Assembly (NCBI GenBank): GCA_964464965.1
Contig: CAYXHM010000006.1
Location: 62,001-126,000 of the forward strand
Source: UBA5543 sp964464965
GTDB lineage: Bacteria; Bacteroidota; Bacteroidia; Chitinophagales; Chitinophagaceae
Direction of reading: 5' to 3'
DNA length: 64,000 nucleotides
In this document: one piece after another, positions 35,707-44,753 of the stretch
How positions within the stretch are numbered: position 1 is the first letter of the stretch
Layout: each line of letters opens with the position of its first letter
Notes under the pieces: generated by a model
Databases searched by the model: none
The model's input: the letters and a program-made list of their open reading frames with translations, nothing else
Told to the model about the DNA's origin: nothing
Position numbers and translations under genes: made by a program

Positions 35707-36483
35707 TTAATAGTTTTGCTCTTCTCTCTTAGCTTTTGCGTATTGCCTTGTTTTAGCATATTTTACCATGTTTTCAAAAGCATTCATACGGCATACTATA
35801 TACCCCCAATAGCCATCTAAGAAACCTAAGCGGATATAGAAATCTTTAAAAAATTTCCATTTCGGCCCCAGCCATATTTTCATTAAGCTGCAATCCTGGC
35901 CTTTATTCACTTTCTGCCTGGCAGCAATATCACTGTACCGTTCTATCTTCTTCAGGTGCGATGATATGCTTTCATAACTGTAATGCAGCAAATCTCCTTT
36001 CAGCAGTCCTGGCTGTTCATCAGTCTTGTACAGTGTCCATCGGTCGTGCGGGTTTTCTCCCATCCATTCGCCGGCTGTTCTGTTATAAAGCCTTATTTTC
36101 CTGTCGGGGTACCATGCGCCATGTCTTATCCAATGCCCGCAGTAATTATTAAGCCTGTTGTAATGATAAGCTTTACATGCAGGGGCTTTTTTTACCTGTA
36201 AAACACTCTTTATTAATTCAGGGCTTAACTCTTCATCTGCATCTATGGCAAGCACCCAATCGTGTGTAGCTTTTTTAGTAGCAAAATTCTTTTGTTCAAG
36301 GTGGCCAAGGAATGGCTGTAGAATTATTCTTGCACCATGCCTTTCCGCAATAGCAACTGTCTGGTCTGTAGAAAGGCTGTCTATTACCAGGATTTCATCT
36401 GCCACTTGTTTTACAGATAAAATGCAACGCTCTAAATTCCTTTCTTCGTTTAGTGTTATTATTGTTACACTAAGCTTGATCAT
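35707..36483 (-). CDS. Family 2 glycosyltransferase (WaaE/KdtX-like)
   Basis: The 258-residue protein has a GT-A fold opening SVTIITLNEERNLERCI, the nucleotide-sugar motif VLAIDADEE (DXD-like) and the WaaE-type segment HWIRHGAWYPDRKIRLYNR. The WaaE family adds a beta-1,4-glucose to the LPS inner core. It probably acts at the cytoplasmic face of the inner membrane in LPS core building. No other LPS gene is adjacent, so the acceptor is unknown. Confidence 0.83.
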   Translation of the reverse strand: MIKLSVTIITLNEERNLERCILSVKQVADEILVIDSLSTDQTVAIAERHGARIILQPFLGHLEQKNFATKKATHDWVLAIDADEELSPELIKSVLQVKKAPACKAYHYNRLNNYCGHWIRHGAWYPDRKIRLYNRTAGEWMGENPHDRWTLYKTDEQPGLLKGDLLHYSYESISSHLKKIERYSDIAARQKVNKGQDCSLMKIWLGPKWKFFKDFYIRLGFLDGYWGYIVCRMNAFENMVKYAKTRQYAKAKREEQNY

Positions 36484-36494
36484 GTGCGTTTATT

Positions 36495-36521
36495 AAAAAA
36501 CCCGGAAATAGTTCCCGGGTT
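36495..36521 (-). terminator. Terminator of the response-regulator gene
   Basis: AACCCGG (36499-36505) pairs with CCGGGTT (36515-36521), loop of 9 nt. On the minus strand it is followed by a T-run and lies 26 bp past the response-regulator stop. Confidence 0.75.
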
Positions 36522-36546
36522 GTAAAAATACTATTTATGGATGGTA

Positions 36547-37014
36547 CTATGATAACAGTTGCTGCCTTAAAAGAAACTCCAGTTGTGAGTTGGTAACCCC
36601 TAGTTTCTCAGTTAGCTCTTTTTCGTCTTTGCGTAGTTTGTATATATCATATGCACGCTGTATCGTCATATCCAGTTCTTCTTCATTCCAGGGTTTTGTC
36701 AGGTAGTGGAATATTTTGCCTTTGTTTACAGCATCTATTACTGCGTTAAGATCAGCATATCCTGTCAGCAAAATCCTCATTGGGTCAGAGTGCTTGTCTA
36801 TGATATTTTCCAGGAACTGTACACCCGTCATATTAGGCATACGTTGGTCTGTGATGATGATGTCAATGGGTTCTGAATCCATTATTTTTATGGCTTCTTC
36901 TCCACTGATAGCAGTATACACTTTGTACTTAATCCGAAACGTAGCTTTGAACGACATAAGATTATGCTCCTCGTCATCAACATACAGCACGTTTATTTTG
37001 TCCAGCTTTTCCAG
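36547..37014 (-). CDS. Response regulator (single receiver domain), non-ATG start
   Basis: The receiver domain has the acidic pair in VLYVDDEEHN, phospho-acceptor Asp in IDIIITDQRMPNMTG, the Thr in ILLTGYA and Lys in FHYLTKPW. It ends with a short coiled coil and has no output domain. No ATG exists before the conserved first strand. GTG at 36990 starts inside it, while CTG at 37014, directly after a stop, gives LEKLDKINVLYVDDEE, matching the family. I annotate from CTG as a hypothesis. It closely resembles the receiver of the hybrid at 42387 and is divergent from the operon starting at 37144. Confidence 0.82.
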   Translation of the reverse strand: MEKLDKINVLYVDDEEHNLMSFKATFRIKYKVYTAISGEEAIKIMDSEPIDIIITDQRMPNMTGVQFLENIIDKHSDPMRILLTGYADLNAVIDAVNKGKIFHYLTKPWNEEELDMTIQRAYDIYKLRKDEKELTEKLGVTNSQLEFLLRQQLLS

Positions 37015-37143
37015 TTATGTAATTTTTAAAATGGTGAACTATCAGCACCATAAAACTAATAAAATATATGTATAATGCAACGCAGCCGAACTGATTTTTT
37101 TAATTATTTTTAATGACAACCCAGTATGTAAACTTTTTTAAGA

Positions 37144-39459
37144 ATGGACTTTGATATTGCACCGTATAGCGAAAGTACAAAAAGTATAAATAATATTTGT
37201 CGCCCTGATTTTTTTCGCACTTCCTTACAGGATGATAAAGAGAAACTGATTAAACTTATATCTTTAACACCGGGTATAAAAGTACATGATGAAATACAAG
37301 GCCAGCTGAAGGAATTGATTAAAAGTAAGAACCCTGCAAAAAAGCTTACAAAAGAAGAATATGATGACCATATATCCCGGTACATTAATGGGGTAAGTAT
37401 TAATGATTTTGGTGTATGGGTATATTATCCCTGGTCAAATAGAGTAGTGCATCTGCTTGATAAAGAGGATTTTATATACCTCAGAACAGCAGCAAACAGG
37501 AATAAAATTACAACTGAGGAAAATAACCTGTTGGCTACAAAAAAGGTAGGTGTAATAGGCTTGTCTGTAGGGCAATCGGTATCTGTAACATTAGCTATGG
37601 AAAGAGGTTGTGGGGAATTGCGACTCGCTGATTTTGATACACTTGAGTTGAATAACCTGAACCGCATTAGAACCGGTGTGCAAAACCTGGGCTTACTAAA
37701 AGTAATATCCGTGGCCCGGGAAATAGCGGAGATCGATCCATTTTTTAATATAGAGATTTATCCTGACGGTATCACAGACGATAATATAAACGACTTCTTT
37801 ACCAAAGGCGGAAAGCTTGATGCCGTGATAGATGAATGCGATGGCGTGGACGTTAAGATACTATGTCGCCTGAAGGCTAAAGAATTGCATGTGCCGGTGC
37901 TGATGGAAGCCAGTGACAGGGGCACACTTGATGTAGAGCGGTTTGACCTGGAGCCGGAAAGGCCAATTATTCATGGCTGGCTGCAGCACCTGAAACTTGA
38001 TATTAATGTGTTGAAAGGTCTGAAAACCAGTGAAGAGAAACTGCCATACATTTTGCCTATTTCGGGATTGGAAACTTTATCACCAAGAATGAAGGCGTCG
38101 ATGGTTGAAATAGAGCAAACACTAACTACCTGGCCCCAGCTTGCTACAGCCGTTACACTGGGTGGTGCATTAACTGCCGATACATGCAGAAGAATGTTCC
38201 TGGGACAATTTACAGCCTCGGGCAGGTATTTTGTTGACCTTGAAGAAATTATCCCGGAGCCCCGGAAAGATAAACCGGATGTTTTTATCCCGGAGCCAAT
38301 GCTTAAGCCCCAGGAGGTAAATGATGCCATACTTAAAGCAGAGGCTGCTGTACATAATATTGATTTTCAGCCTACAACTGAAGAACTGCATAAAATGCTT
38401 GAAGCTGCTGACAGGGCGCCAAGCGCAGGTAACAACCAGCCATGGCAATGGTTCTATAAAGATGGGGCGCTTTACCTGTTTCACGAAAGAGGCCGTACAA
38501 AATCGTTTGGCGATTATAAGGATATAGCTTCTCACGTGGCGTTAGGTGCTGCAATAGAGAACCTGGAAATATCCTGTTTCAACCAAAACATTAAGCCCAT
38601 CATAAATTATTTTCCATTAGGCACAGATTGTAAGCTTACGGCAGCTATTAGTTTTAGCCAAGGCAGGAACAATGGCTTGTACAGACCTGAGCAACTGGAA
38701 AAACTAATATTTGAAAGAGAAACCAATAGGGGACTAGGCAAGCGTGTACCGATACCTGATACAATTTATGAGTTGCTGAAAGAAGCTGTCAGTTCTGTGC
38801 CGGGTGCAGAATTGCATTTAAAAACTACGCAGGATGATCTGGAAAGCCTGAAGGCCATGATGGGTGCGGCTGAAAGATTGAGGTTGTTGCATGTAGAAGG
38901 GCATTTTGAATTTTACGAAAAAGAGATCAGGTGGAATGACCAGCACAGTAAAGATAGCAAAGACGGTATAGACATAGGTACTGTAGATGTTTCACCTGCA
39001 GAAGTAGTAGGGCTCAGGTTGGTAAAGGACCCGCGAGTAGTATCATTATTAGCCGATTGGGGTGGTGGTAAGGCCTTGGAAAAAATGGCTGCAAAAGCTG
39101 TGGATGCCGCCTCGGCCATAGGGCTGATAACCATGCCTGCATTCACACCAAGGGATTTCGTACTGGGAGGCCGTGCAGCAGAACGTATGTGGCTTACTGC
39201 CAATGAAAATAAAATTTCTGTACAGCCAATGTTAGCATTATCTTTGCACTTTGCACGTCTTATTCACGGTAATGCAGAAGGAATGCCCGACTTTATGAAA
39301 AATGAGTTCGTGCTTTTGCGTGAAAAGTTTGACGCGTTATTTCCACATATAAGAGATAAAGGAGAAATATTTTTATTCAGGCTGAGTATAGCAAATCAGC
39401 CGAAGATAAAATCCTATAGATACCCCCTTTCGGAAGTGCTAACGGTACTCAATAAGTAA
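37144..39459 (+). CDS. Rv1355c-type ThiF/E1-like adenylating domain fused to nitroreductase
   Basis: The 771-residue protein has three parts. Residues about 1-130 are an uncharacterised N-terminal domain. An E1/ThiF Rossmann domain (about 131-375) follows, with KVGVIGLSVGQSVSVTLA, the LADFDTLELNNLNR ATP-binding segment and an IDECDGVDVKILC strand. The C-terminal FMN nitroreductase-like domain (about 410-720) has EAADRAPSAGNNQPWQWF and GGRAAERMWLTANE. E1-like domains adenylate carboxylates; nitroreductase-like domains reduce or oxidise small molecules. It resembles M. tuberculosis Rv1355c (called MoeY), but no molybdopterin genes are here. It is 2 bp from the next gene, so the two are probably translated together. 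Confidence 0.85.
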   Translation: MDFDIAPYSESTKSINNICRPDFFRTSLQDDKEKLIKLISLTPGIKVHDEIQGQLKELIKSKNPAKKLTKEEYDDHISRYINGVSINDFGVWVYYPWSNRVVHLLDKEDFIYLRTAANRNKITTEENNLLATKKVGVIGLSVGQSVSVTLAMERGCGELRLADFDTLELNNLNRIRTGVQNLGLLKVISVAREIAEIDPFFNIEIYPDGITDDNINDFFTKGGKLDAVIDECDGVDVKILCRLKAKELHVPVLMEASDRGTLDVERFDLEPERPIIHGWLQHLKLDINVLKGLKTSEEKLPYILPISGLETLSPRMKASMVEIEQTLTTWPQLATAVTLGGALTADTCRRMFLGQFTASGRYFVDLEEIIPEPRKDKPDVFIPEPMLKPQEVNDAILKAEAAVHNIDFQPTTEELHKMLEAADRAPSAGNNQPWQWFYKDGALYLFHERGRTKSFGDYKDIASHVALGAAIENLEISCFNQNIKPIINYFPLGTDCKLTAAISFSQGRNNGLYRPEQLEKLIFERETNRGLGKRVPIPDTIYELLKEAVSSVPGAELHLKTTQDDLESLKAMMGAAERLRLLHVEGHFEFYEKEIRWNDQHSKDSKDGIDIGTVDVSPAEVVGLRLVKDPRVVSLLADWGGGKALEKMAAKAVDAASAIGLITMPAFTPRDFVLGGRAAERMWLTANENKISVQPMLALSLHFARLIHGNAEGMPDFMKNEFVLLREKFDALFPHIRDKGEIFLFRLSIANQPKIKSYRYPLSEVLTVLNK

Positions 39460-39461
39460 TA

Positions 39462-40151
39462 ATGATCAAAATCAGGGCGTTTAAAGCTATTGATGACAGG
39501 GCTGCGTGTGAGAAATATGTATTTGAGCATATGCAGATACTTAAGGTGTTTGGTATTACCAAAATCACAACTGCCAACAATAGTTGGATGTTCAACCCGA
39601 ATGTATATGTTATTATGGCTGAGTCGCTGGAAAATGGCGAAGCACTAGGCGGTGCGCGCATACAGGTATATGATGAAGAAAACCCGCTGCCGATAGTGGT
39701 TGCAGTAAAAGACTTTGACCCGTCTGTTGTGCCGCTGGTGCATGAATACAATAAAGATACAGGCACGGCAGAAATATGCGGCTTATGGAATTCAAGAAGT
39801 GTAGCAGGCTTGGGCATCGGTACGCTCTTTCTTTCACGTGCGGGTGTGGCTCTTGCTGCGCAACTACCTATCAAGTCAATGTTTGTGCTCTGTGGGGAAC
39901 ATACTATTGGCATTACTATGGAAAAAGGTTTTGTTATTGAAGAGCGCCTTGGAAATAAAGGAACGTTCTATTACCCTAAGCAGGACCTGGTAGCTACAGC
40001 TGCAGTTATGCACGATGTAAATGACCTGAGCCATGCTAATGTGGCAGACAGGGAACTTATAAAAGGCCTGAGAAATGATCCTACGCAAACAAGAGTAGAA
40101 ATGGGCCCCAAGGGTAATCTTGTGATACAGTATGATTTGAAACTAAAATAA
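39462..40151 (+). CDS. GNAT-fold acyltransferase-like protein
   Basis: The 229-residue protein resembles N-acyl/acetyltransferases. A strand with MIKIRAFKAIDDRAACEKYVF starts it, and SRSVAGLGIGTLFLSRAGVAL is a plausible acyl-CoA pyrophosphate-binding loop and helix, followed by SMFVLCGEHTIGITMEKGFV. It could transfer an acyl group to an amino acid or amine. It lies 2 bp after the E1-nitroreductase gene and 62 bp before the sensor kinase gene, suggesting a role in making or modifying a molecule used by this cluster. The family assignment is moderate and the substrate is unknown. Confidence 0.6.
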   Translation: MIKIRAFKAIDDRAACEKYVFEHMQILKVFGITKITTANNSWMFNPNVYVIMAESLENGEALGGARIQVYDEENPLPIVVAVKDFDPSVVPLVHEYNKDTGTAEICGLWNSRSVAGLGIGTLFLSRAGVALAAQLPIKSMFVLCGEHTIGITMEKGFVIEERLGNKGTFYYPKQDLVATAAVMHDVNDLSHANVADRELIKGLRNDPTQTRVEMGPKGNLVIQYDLKLK

Positions 40152-40213
40152 CATGTTTTATTTGTTCAAACAGTTTTGAATAAATAGAAGTTAGTGATAA
40201 TTTAGTCCATCAA

Positions 40214-42400
40214 ATGCACCTCATGAGTTTTTTGCGAAACTATTCGCTTTTGTTACTTGCGTTGCTGGCGTACTGCCAGCTTTCGGCAAAGCAGTATAAT
40301 GTTGTTACAACTTCCGAATCTAAATTGGTTGGCACTTATACTGAAATATTGACAGATGATAATGGTAGTCTTACCATCTCTGATGTTCTGCAAAGTAAAA
40401 AATTCATCCCGTCAGAAAAAACAGTGCCCAACCTTGGCATATCAGACAAGGTTTTCTGGTTGAAAATTGAGGTGACCAATCAACTGGAGCAGCAGCTTGT
40501 CCTACATGTAAAATACCCCTTGCTTGATTATCTGACTTTTTACCGAGTTAAAGATGGAGTGGTAACAGATAGTTTACAAACCGGTGAAACACGACCTGTA
40601 GTTGACAGGGAGTTTCATCACCAGGATTTTATCTATAACCTGGGCCTTGCACGTGGTGAGTCTGCCACATACTACCTGAAAATAAAAAGCTCAGAGCAGA
40701 TAATAGTGCCGCTATTTGTAGGTACTATCCAAAATACCTACGATAATGTAAATAAAGCAGATGTCCTGTCGGCCATATACCTGGGTATTATCCTTGTAAT
40801 GTTCCTGTACAACATCTTTGTGTATTTTACTGTCCGCGACAAGAGCTACCTCTATTATGTTATTTACATACTTTTTGTAGGTCTTACGCAGTTAGGGTTA
40901 CAGGGTTATACATATAGTTTTTTCTGGCCGCAGCTTCCTTGGCTGGCCAATCAGTCAGTTATTCTATTTCCCGCCATTACCGGTATAGCTGCTATTGAGT
41001 TCTTTAAGAATTTCCTGCAAATAAACAGGAAGAAGAGGCTTACATACGTGCTCAATATCCTTAACCTGTTTTATATCGTAAACATCTGCCTCAGTCTTGC
41101 AGGCAAGCACATGCTCAGCCAGATGTTATTACAGCCAAATGCTATGCTGGCTTCGGTCATCATATTAGGTGCTGCTATAAATATGCTGCGTAATGGCAGC
41201 CGCTCTGCAGGCTTTTTTATACTTGCATGGTCAGTATTCCTAGCAGGTATTGTTTTGTTTATTCTTAAGGATATTGGCATTGTACCTTACAATGACTTTA
41301 CGAATTATATTTTGCACATTGGTTCTGCTGTTGAAGTGGTGGTACTTTCTTTTGCACTGGGCGACAGGATAAATATCCTGCGCAAAGAGAAGGATGCATC
41401 GCAAAAGCAGGCCTTACTCGCGCTGGAAGAAAATGCCAAAATCATCAGCGAACAAAATGTTATACTTGAAACAAAAGTGAATGAGCGTACAATAGAACTT
41501 AAACAATCGAACAACGAACTGAATAACACATTAAAAGAACTTAAAGAAGCAGAAGCCCAACTGGTAGAGTCTGAAAAAATGGCATCTCTCGGTCAGCTAA
41601 CAGCTGGTATAGCACACGAAATAAACAACCCGATAAATTTTGTTACATCCAACGTAAAACCGTTGAAGCGTGATGTAGATATGATAATAGACATGCTGGC
41701 AAAAATAGAAGATATCAGCACTGATGAGCACAAAGACGCTCAGCAGAAGAAGAAAGAGATAAAAGATTTGAAAGAAGAGATGGATTATGACTATCTGAAG
41801 ACTGAAATTGACTATCTTTTGAATGGTATTACAGACGGCTCTAACAGGACGGCTGAAATAGTTAAAGGACTGAGAATATTTTCCCGTCTTGACGAAGATG
41901 ATTTGAAGATGGCCGATATCAATGAGGGCATTGATTCTACATTGGTTATTGTGAGAAATACTTTAGGTATTAATATAGACATTGTAAAAGAGTTCGGAAA
42001 TATACCGCCCATTGAATGTTACCCGGGAAAACTAAACCAGGTATTCCTAAATATCATTACAAACGGTTTGCAGGCAATAAAGGGAAAATATAATGATGAA
42101 AAAGGAGGTGTGATGACTATATCCACATCTTACAAAGACGGTAATGTCAGCATTAGTATAAAAGACAATGGGATGGGCATGGACGAGAATACTAAAAAGA
42201 AAGTATTTGAACCGTTTTTCACCACTAAACCGGTGGGAGAGGGTACAGGCCTGGGAATGTCTATAGTATATAACACAATTAACAAACACAACGGCAAAAT
42301 AGGATTCGAATCGGTTGTAGGAGAGGGTACAGAATTTATTATAACGCTACCCGTTGCACATGTAACCATACAAACAGACGACAAAGTTGGACAGCAGTAG
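40214..42400 (+). CDS. 7TMR-DISM sensor histidine kinase
   Basis: The 728-residue protein has a signal peptide and then a periplasmic 7TMR-DISMED2-like beta domain (about residues 30-170). Seven transmembrane helices (about 186-385) follow, then a coiled coil, a dimerisation domain with H-box GIAHEINNPINF (His about 467), and a HATPase domain with N-box NIITNGLQA, DNGMGM and GTGLGMSI. 7TMR-DISM receptors are thought to sense carbohydrates or other small ligands through the extracytoplasmic domain. The stop overlaps the next gene by 14 nt, a sign of translational coupling. Confidence 0.92.
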   Translation: MHLMSFLRNYSLLLLALLAYCQLSAKQYNVVTTSESKLVGTYTEILTDDNGSLTISDVLQSKKFIPSEKTVPNLGISDKVFWLKIEVTNQLEQQLVLHVKYPLLDYLTFYRVKDGVVTDSLQTGETRPVVDREFHHQDFIYNLGLARGESATYYLKIKSSEQIIVPLFVGTIQNTYDNVNKADVLSAIYLGIILVMFLYNIFVYFTVRDKSYLYYVIYILFVGLTQLGLQGYTYSFFWPQLPWLANQSVILFPAITGIAAIEFFKNFLQINRKKRLTYVLNILNLFYIVNICLSLAGKHMLSQMLLQPNAMLASVIILGAAINMLRNGSRSAGFFILAWSVFLAGIVLFILKDIGIVPYNDFTNYILHIGSAVEVVVLSFALGDRINILRKEKDASQKQALLALEENAKIISEQNVILETKVNERTIELKQSNNELNNTLKELKEAEAQLVESEKMASLGQLTAGIAHEINNPINFVTSNVKPLKRDVDMIIDMLAKIEDISTDEHKDAQQKKKEIKDLKEEMDYDYLKTEIDYLLNGITDGSNRTAEIVKGLRIFSRLDEDDLKMADINEGIDSTLVIVRNTLGINIDIVKEFGNIPPIECYPGKLNQVFLNIITNGLQAIKGKYNDEKGGVMTISTSYKDGNVSISIKDNGMGMDENTKKKVFEPFFTTKPVGEGTGLGMSIVYNTINKHNGKIGFESVVGEGTEFIITLPVAHVTIQTDDKVGQQ

Positions 42401-43478
42401 AAAAATAAAAGTATTATACATAGACGATGAACCAAATAACCTGGTTAGTTTTAAAGCCTCATTTCGCTTTGACTATACGGTATTCATTGCCAATAATACA
42501 CAAGAGGCATTGTTGCGGCTGGAAGAAGAGCCTGACATAAGCGTTGTGCTGAGCGACCAGAAAATGCCTGGCATAACAGGTGTTGAGTTTTTTGAGGATA
42601 TACAAACCAGATATCCTAACCCGGTACGGATATTAATAACCGGTTATACTGATATAGATTCTGTTATAAACGCCATTAACCGCGGCCATGTGTTCAGGTA
42701 CATAAAAAAACCCTGGACAGAAGCTGATGTGAAGTCGGCCATAGATGAGGCGCATAAGTTTTATGTGACCAGTACACTGCTGGCCATGAAGAACGATGAG
42801 CTTCAAAAAGCATATGATGAACTGGATAAATTTGCCTATAGTGCAACGCATGATATGCGCGGGCCTATACTTAGCGTTCTGGGCATAATAGACCTTACAA
42901 AAAATGCAGAGGATATAGCGGAAATAAAAGAAATGGTTAGTATGATGGAAAATGCTATGCTGAAACTGGATAATTATATTCAGAATCTGCATGACCATTA
43001 TAGTATTCGCAGAGGGGAGTTGAACATCACAGATATTGACTTTAACAACGTCATAAAGGACATGAGCGACTTATATGATATAACCGGGAGGATTAAAAAT
43101 ATTAATTTTACGAAGTCATTACAGCAAAACTGCAAATTCAGATCAGACGACATTTCTATTAAAATTATTTTGAACAACCTTCTATCAAACGCATTTAAAT
43201 ATCAGAGAAAAGATAACACTGATAAGTCGGTTTTGCTAAATGTAGAGGTAGATAATGCTACCACTGTTATAACAGTTGAAGATAATGGCATAGGTATCCC
43301 TGACAAAAATCTGAATAATGTTTATACCATGTTTTTCCGCGGGGCAAATGACGAAATTGGTTCTGGTTTTGGATTGTATAATGTAAAAGATGCATTGGGA
43401 AAAATTGGTGGAAAAATTGAACTACAATCAACAGAAAATGAAGGCACAAAATTTACAGTTACAATACCAAGTAAATAA
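42387..43478 (+). CDS. Response regulator-histidine kinase hybrid, TTG start
   Basis: The 363-residue protein starts with a receiver (VLYIDDEPNN, Asp57 in VVLSDQKMPG, FRYIKKPW) and is followed by a kinase part with H-box FAYSATHDMRGPIL (His155) and a HATPase (NNLLSNAFKYQ, VEDNGIGIPD, GSGFGLYNV). It is soluble and could be phosphorylated by the 7TMR-DISM kinase and then signal on. TTG at 42387 is the only start that keeps the first strand and gives a 14-nt overlap with the kinase gene. The receiver resembles that of the divergent gene at 36547. Confidence 0.9.
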   Translation: MDSSRKIKVLYIDDEPNNLVSFKASFRFDYTVFIANNTQEALLRLEEEPDISVVLSDQKMPGITGVEFFEDIQTRYPNPVRILITGYTDIDSVINAINRGHVFRYIKKPWTEADVKSAIDEAHKFYVTSTLLAMKNDELQKAYDELDKFAYSATHDMRGPILSVLGIIDLTKNAEDIAEIKEMVSMMENAMLKLDNYIQNLHDHYSIRRGELNITDIDFNNVIKDMSDLYDITGRIKNINFTKSLQQNCKFRSDDISIKIILNNLLSNAFKYQRKDNTDKSVLLNVEVDNATTVITVEDNGIGIPDKNLNNVYTMFFRGANDEIGSGFGLYNVKDALGKIGGKIELQSTENEGTKFTVTIPSK

Positions 43479-43483
43479 GCACA

Positions 43484-43876
43484 ATGAGCGCAAATAAACT
43501 CAATTTTATAGTAATAGATGATAGCAAGCTGGATTGCTTCATCGCTGATAAAATTATTCAAAATACAGGCAGGGCAGAAAGTATTAAAGTATTTCAACAG
43601 GCTACTGAAGCATTATCTTATATTAACAGTACACCTTCTTCCGGTACAACGGTTGTGTTTGTAGATATACAAATGCCGGTGATGAATGGCTTTGAATTTG
43701 TAGAAAGTTTTGAAAAATTACCTGATAATTTAAAGGGTAATTATCATATTTATATGCTTTCATCGTCTATTAACGAAAATGATATAGCAAAGGTAAAAGG
43801 CTACAGTTCTGTCAAGCATTTTTTGAATAAACCCCTTACAAACGATACAATTACAGCTGTGTTGGAAGCTTTTTAA
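43484..43876 (+). CDS. Stand-alone receiver-domain protein
   Basis: The 130-residue protein has only a receiver domain: FIVIDDSKLDCFIADKII, Asp61 in VVFVDIQMPVMNGFEF, MLSSSINENDI and FLNKPLT. It lacks an output domain, like CheY-type relays. It is 5 bp after the hybrid kinase gene and ends the operon. It is a likely phosphate carrier or sink in the cluster's relay. Confidence 0.92.
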   Translation: MSANKLNFIVIDDSKLDCFIADKIIQNTGRAESIKVFQQATEALSYINSTPSSGTTVVFVDIQMPVMNGFEFVESFEKLPDNLKGNYHIYMLSSSINENDIAKVKGYSSVKHFLNKPLTNDTITAVLEAF

Positions 43877-43880
43877 AAAG

Positions 43881-44753
43881 CTATTTTACTGGTGTAACAA
43901 CATAACCCTGCTCCCGGAGAAGGGTTATGAGGCCTTTGCTGCCCCATAAGTGGCCGGCGCCAACAGCAAAAAAAACAGATTTCTGGTCCATCCGTTCAGT
44001 CATACGGTCTATCCACTTTTCGTTCCTTTCGTCAAGAAATGCATCCAGGTTGTCGCCTTGCTCTTTAGCTTTAAGTATTAGCTGGTGTAGAGCTGGTATA
44101 TCCTGTGTTTTGTATGCTTCTATCATTGCGGCATAATCATCGTTGTTTGTTTCCTTGCCCGATGCTGCTTCAATTAATTCCTTTACTATACTATCGGTTG
44201 GTATTTGTTCTAACAGCTTTATCTGTTCTGCCGGGGTTTCAAGGCCAGTTATATCTATATTCAAACTCTTTGCGGTTTCTGATATTTTTACCTCGTAAGA
44301 TATGGTACTGTCGCAGGTAATGGCGGTAGTGGTAAGCAATGTTTGCAGCACTACGGGCTTCATGTTAGAGAACATGGCTATACTTATACCCAAGCTGTCT
44401 TTAAAGTATCGTTCTAACTGTAAATATTCTGCATCTGTAAAGTAGTCTTCAAGTCGTTTGCCATCAGTCTGCATTGCAGATGCTATCTGCATAATGATAG
44501 AAGGGTCATCCATATCCATTTCCATACACACCTCGTTACAGGATTCAAGACTCTTTTTCATCTTGTTTGTCCATATGTATTCATCTTTGCATATAATATG
44601 TATTGTGCCAAAGAGATATGATGGCTTTTGCATTTCCTTGCCGCTTATTTTCCACAACAGGGATTTATTATCTGCAGGACGGTTTTGTGCATGTGTATTA
44701 CCACAAATAAGAATGCATAACAGGGCATTGAGTATTAATGATACTTTTCTCAT
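43881..44753 (-). CDS. TraB/GumN family protein
   Basis: The 290-residue protein has a signal peptide ending THAQ and TraB/GumN features: LFGTIHIICKDEYIW (GxxH motif), SCNEVCMEMDMDD and the C-terminal SVFFAVGAGHLWGSKGLITLLREQGY (GAGH). These motifs resemble the EreA/Tiki metalloprotease fold, so a metal-dependent hydrolase in the periplasm is likely. Its start overlaps the end of the ZIP transporter gene by 4 nt, so the two are co-translated and metal supply may be linked. Confidence 0.85.
   Translation of the reverse strand: MRKVSLILNALLCILICGNTHAQNRPADNKSLLWKISGKEMQKPSYLFGTIHIICKDEYIWTNKMKKSLESCNEVCMEMDMDDPSIIMQIASAMQTDGKRLEDYFTDAEYLQLERYFKDSLGISIAMFSNMKPVVLQTLLTTTAITCDSTISYEVKISETAKSLNIDITGLETPAEQIKLLEQIPTDSIVKELIEAASGKETNNDDYAAMIEAYKTQDIPALHQLILKAKEQGDNLDAFLDERNEKWIDRMTERMDQKSVFFAVGAGHLWGSKGLITLLREQGYVVTPVK

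Noticed and set aside
40160..40213. Terminator between the GNAT-like gene and the sensor kinase
   Set aside because: TTCAAA/TTTTGAA can pair weakly, but the stem is AT-only and imperfect with no T-run, and the genes otherwise look like one operon.
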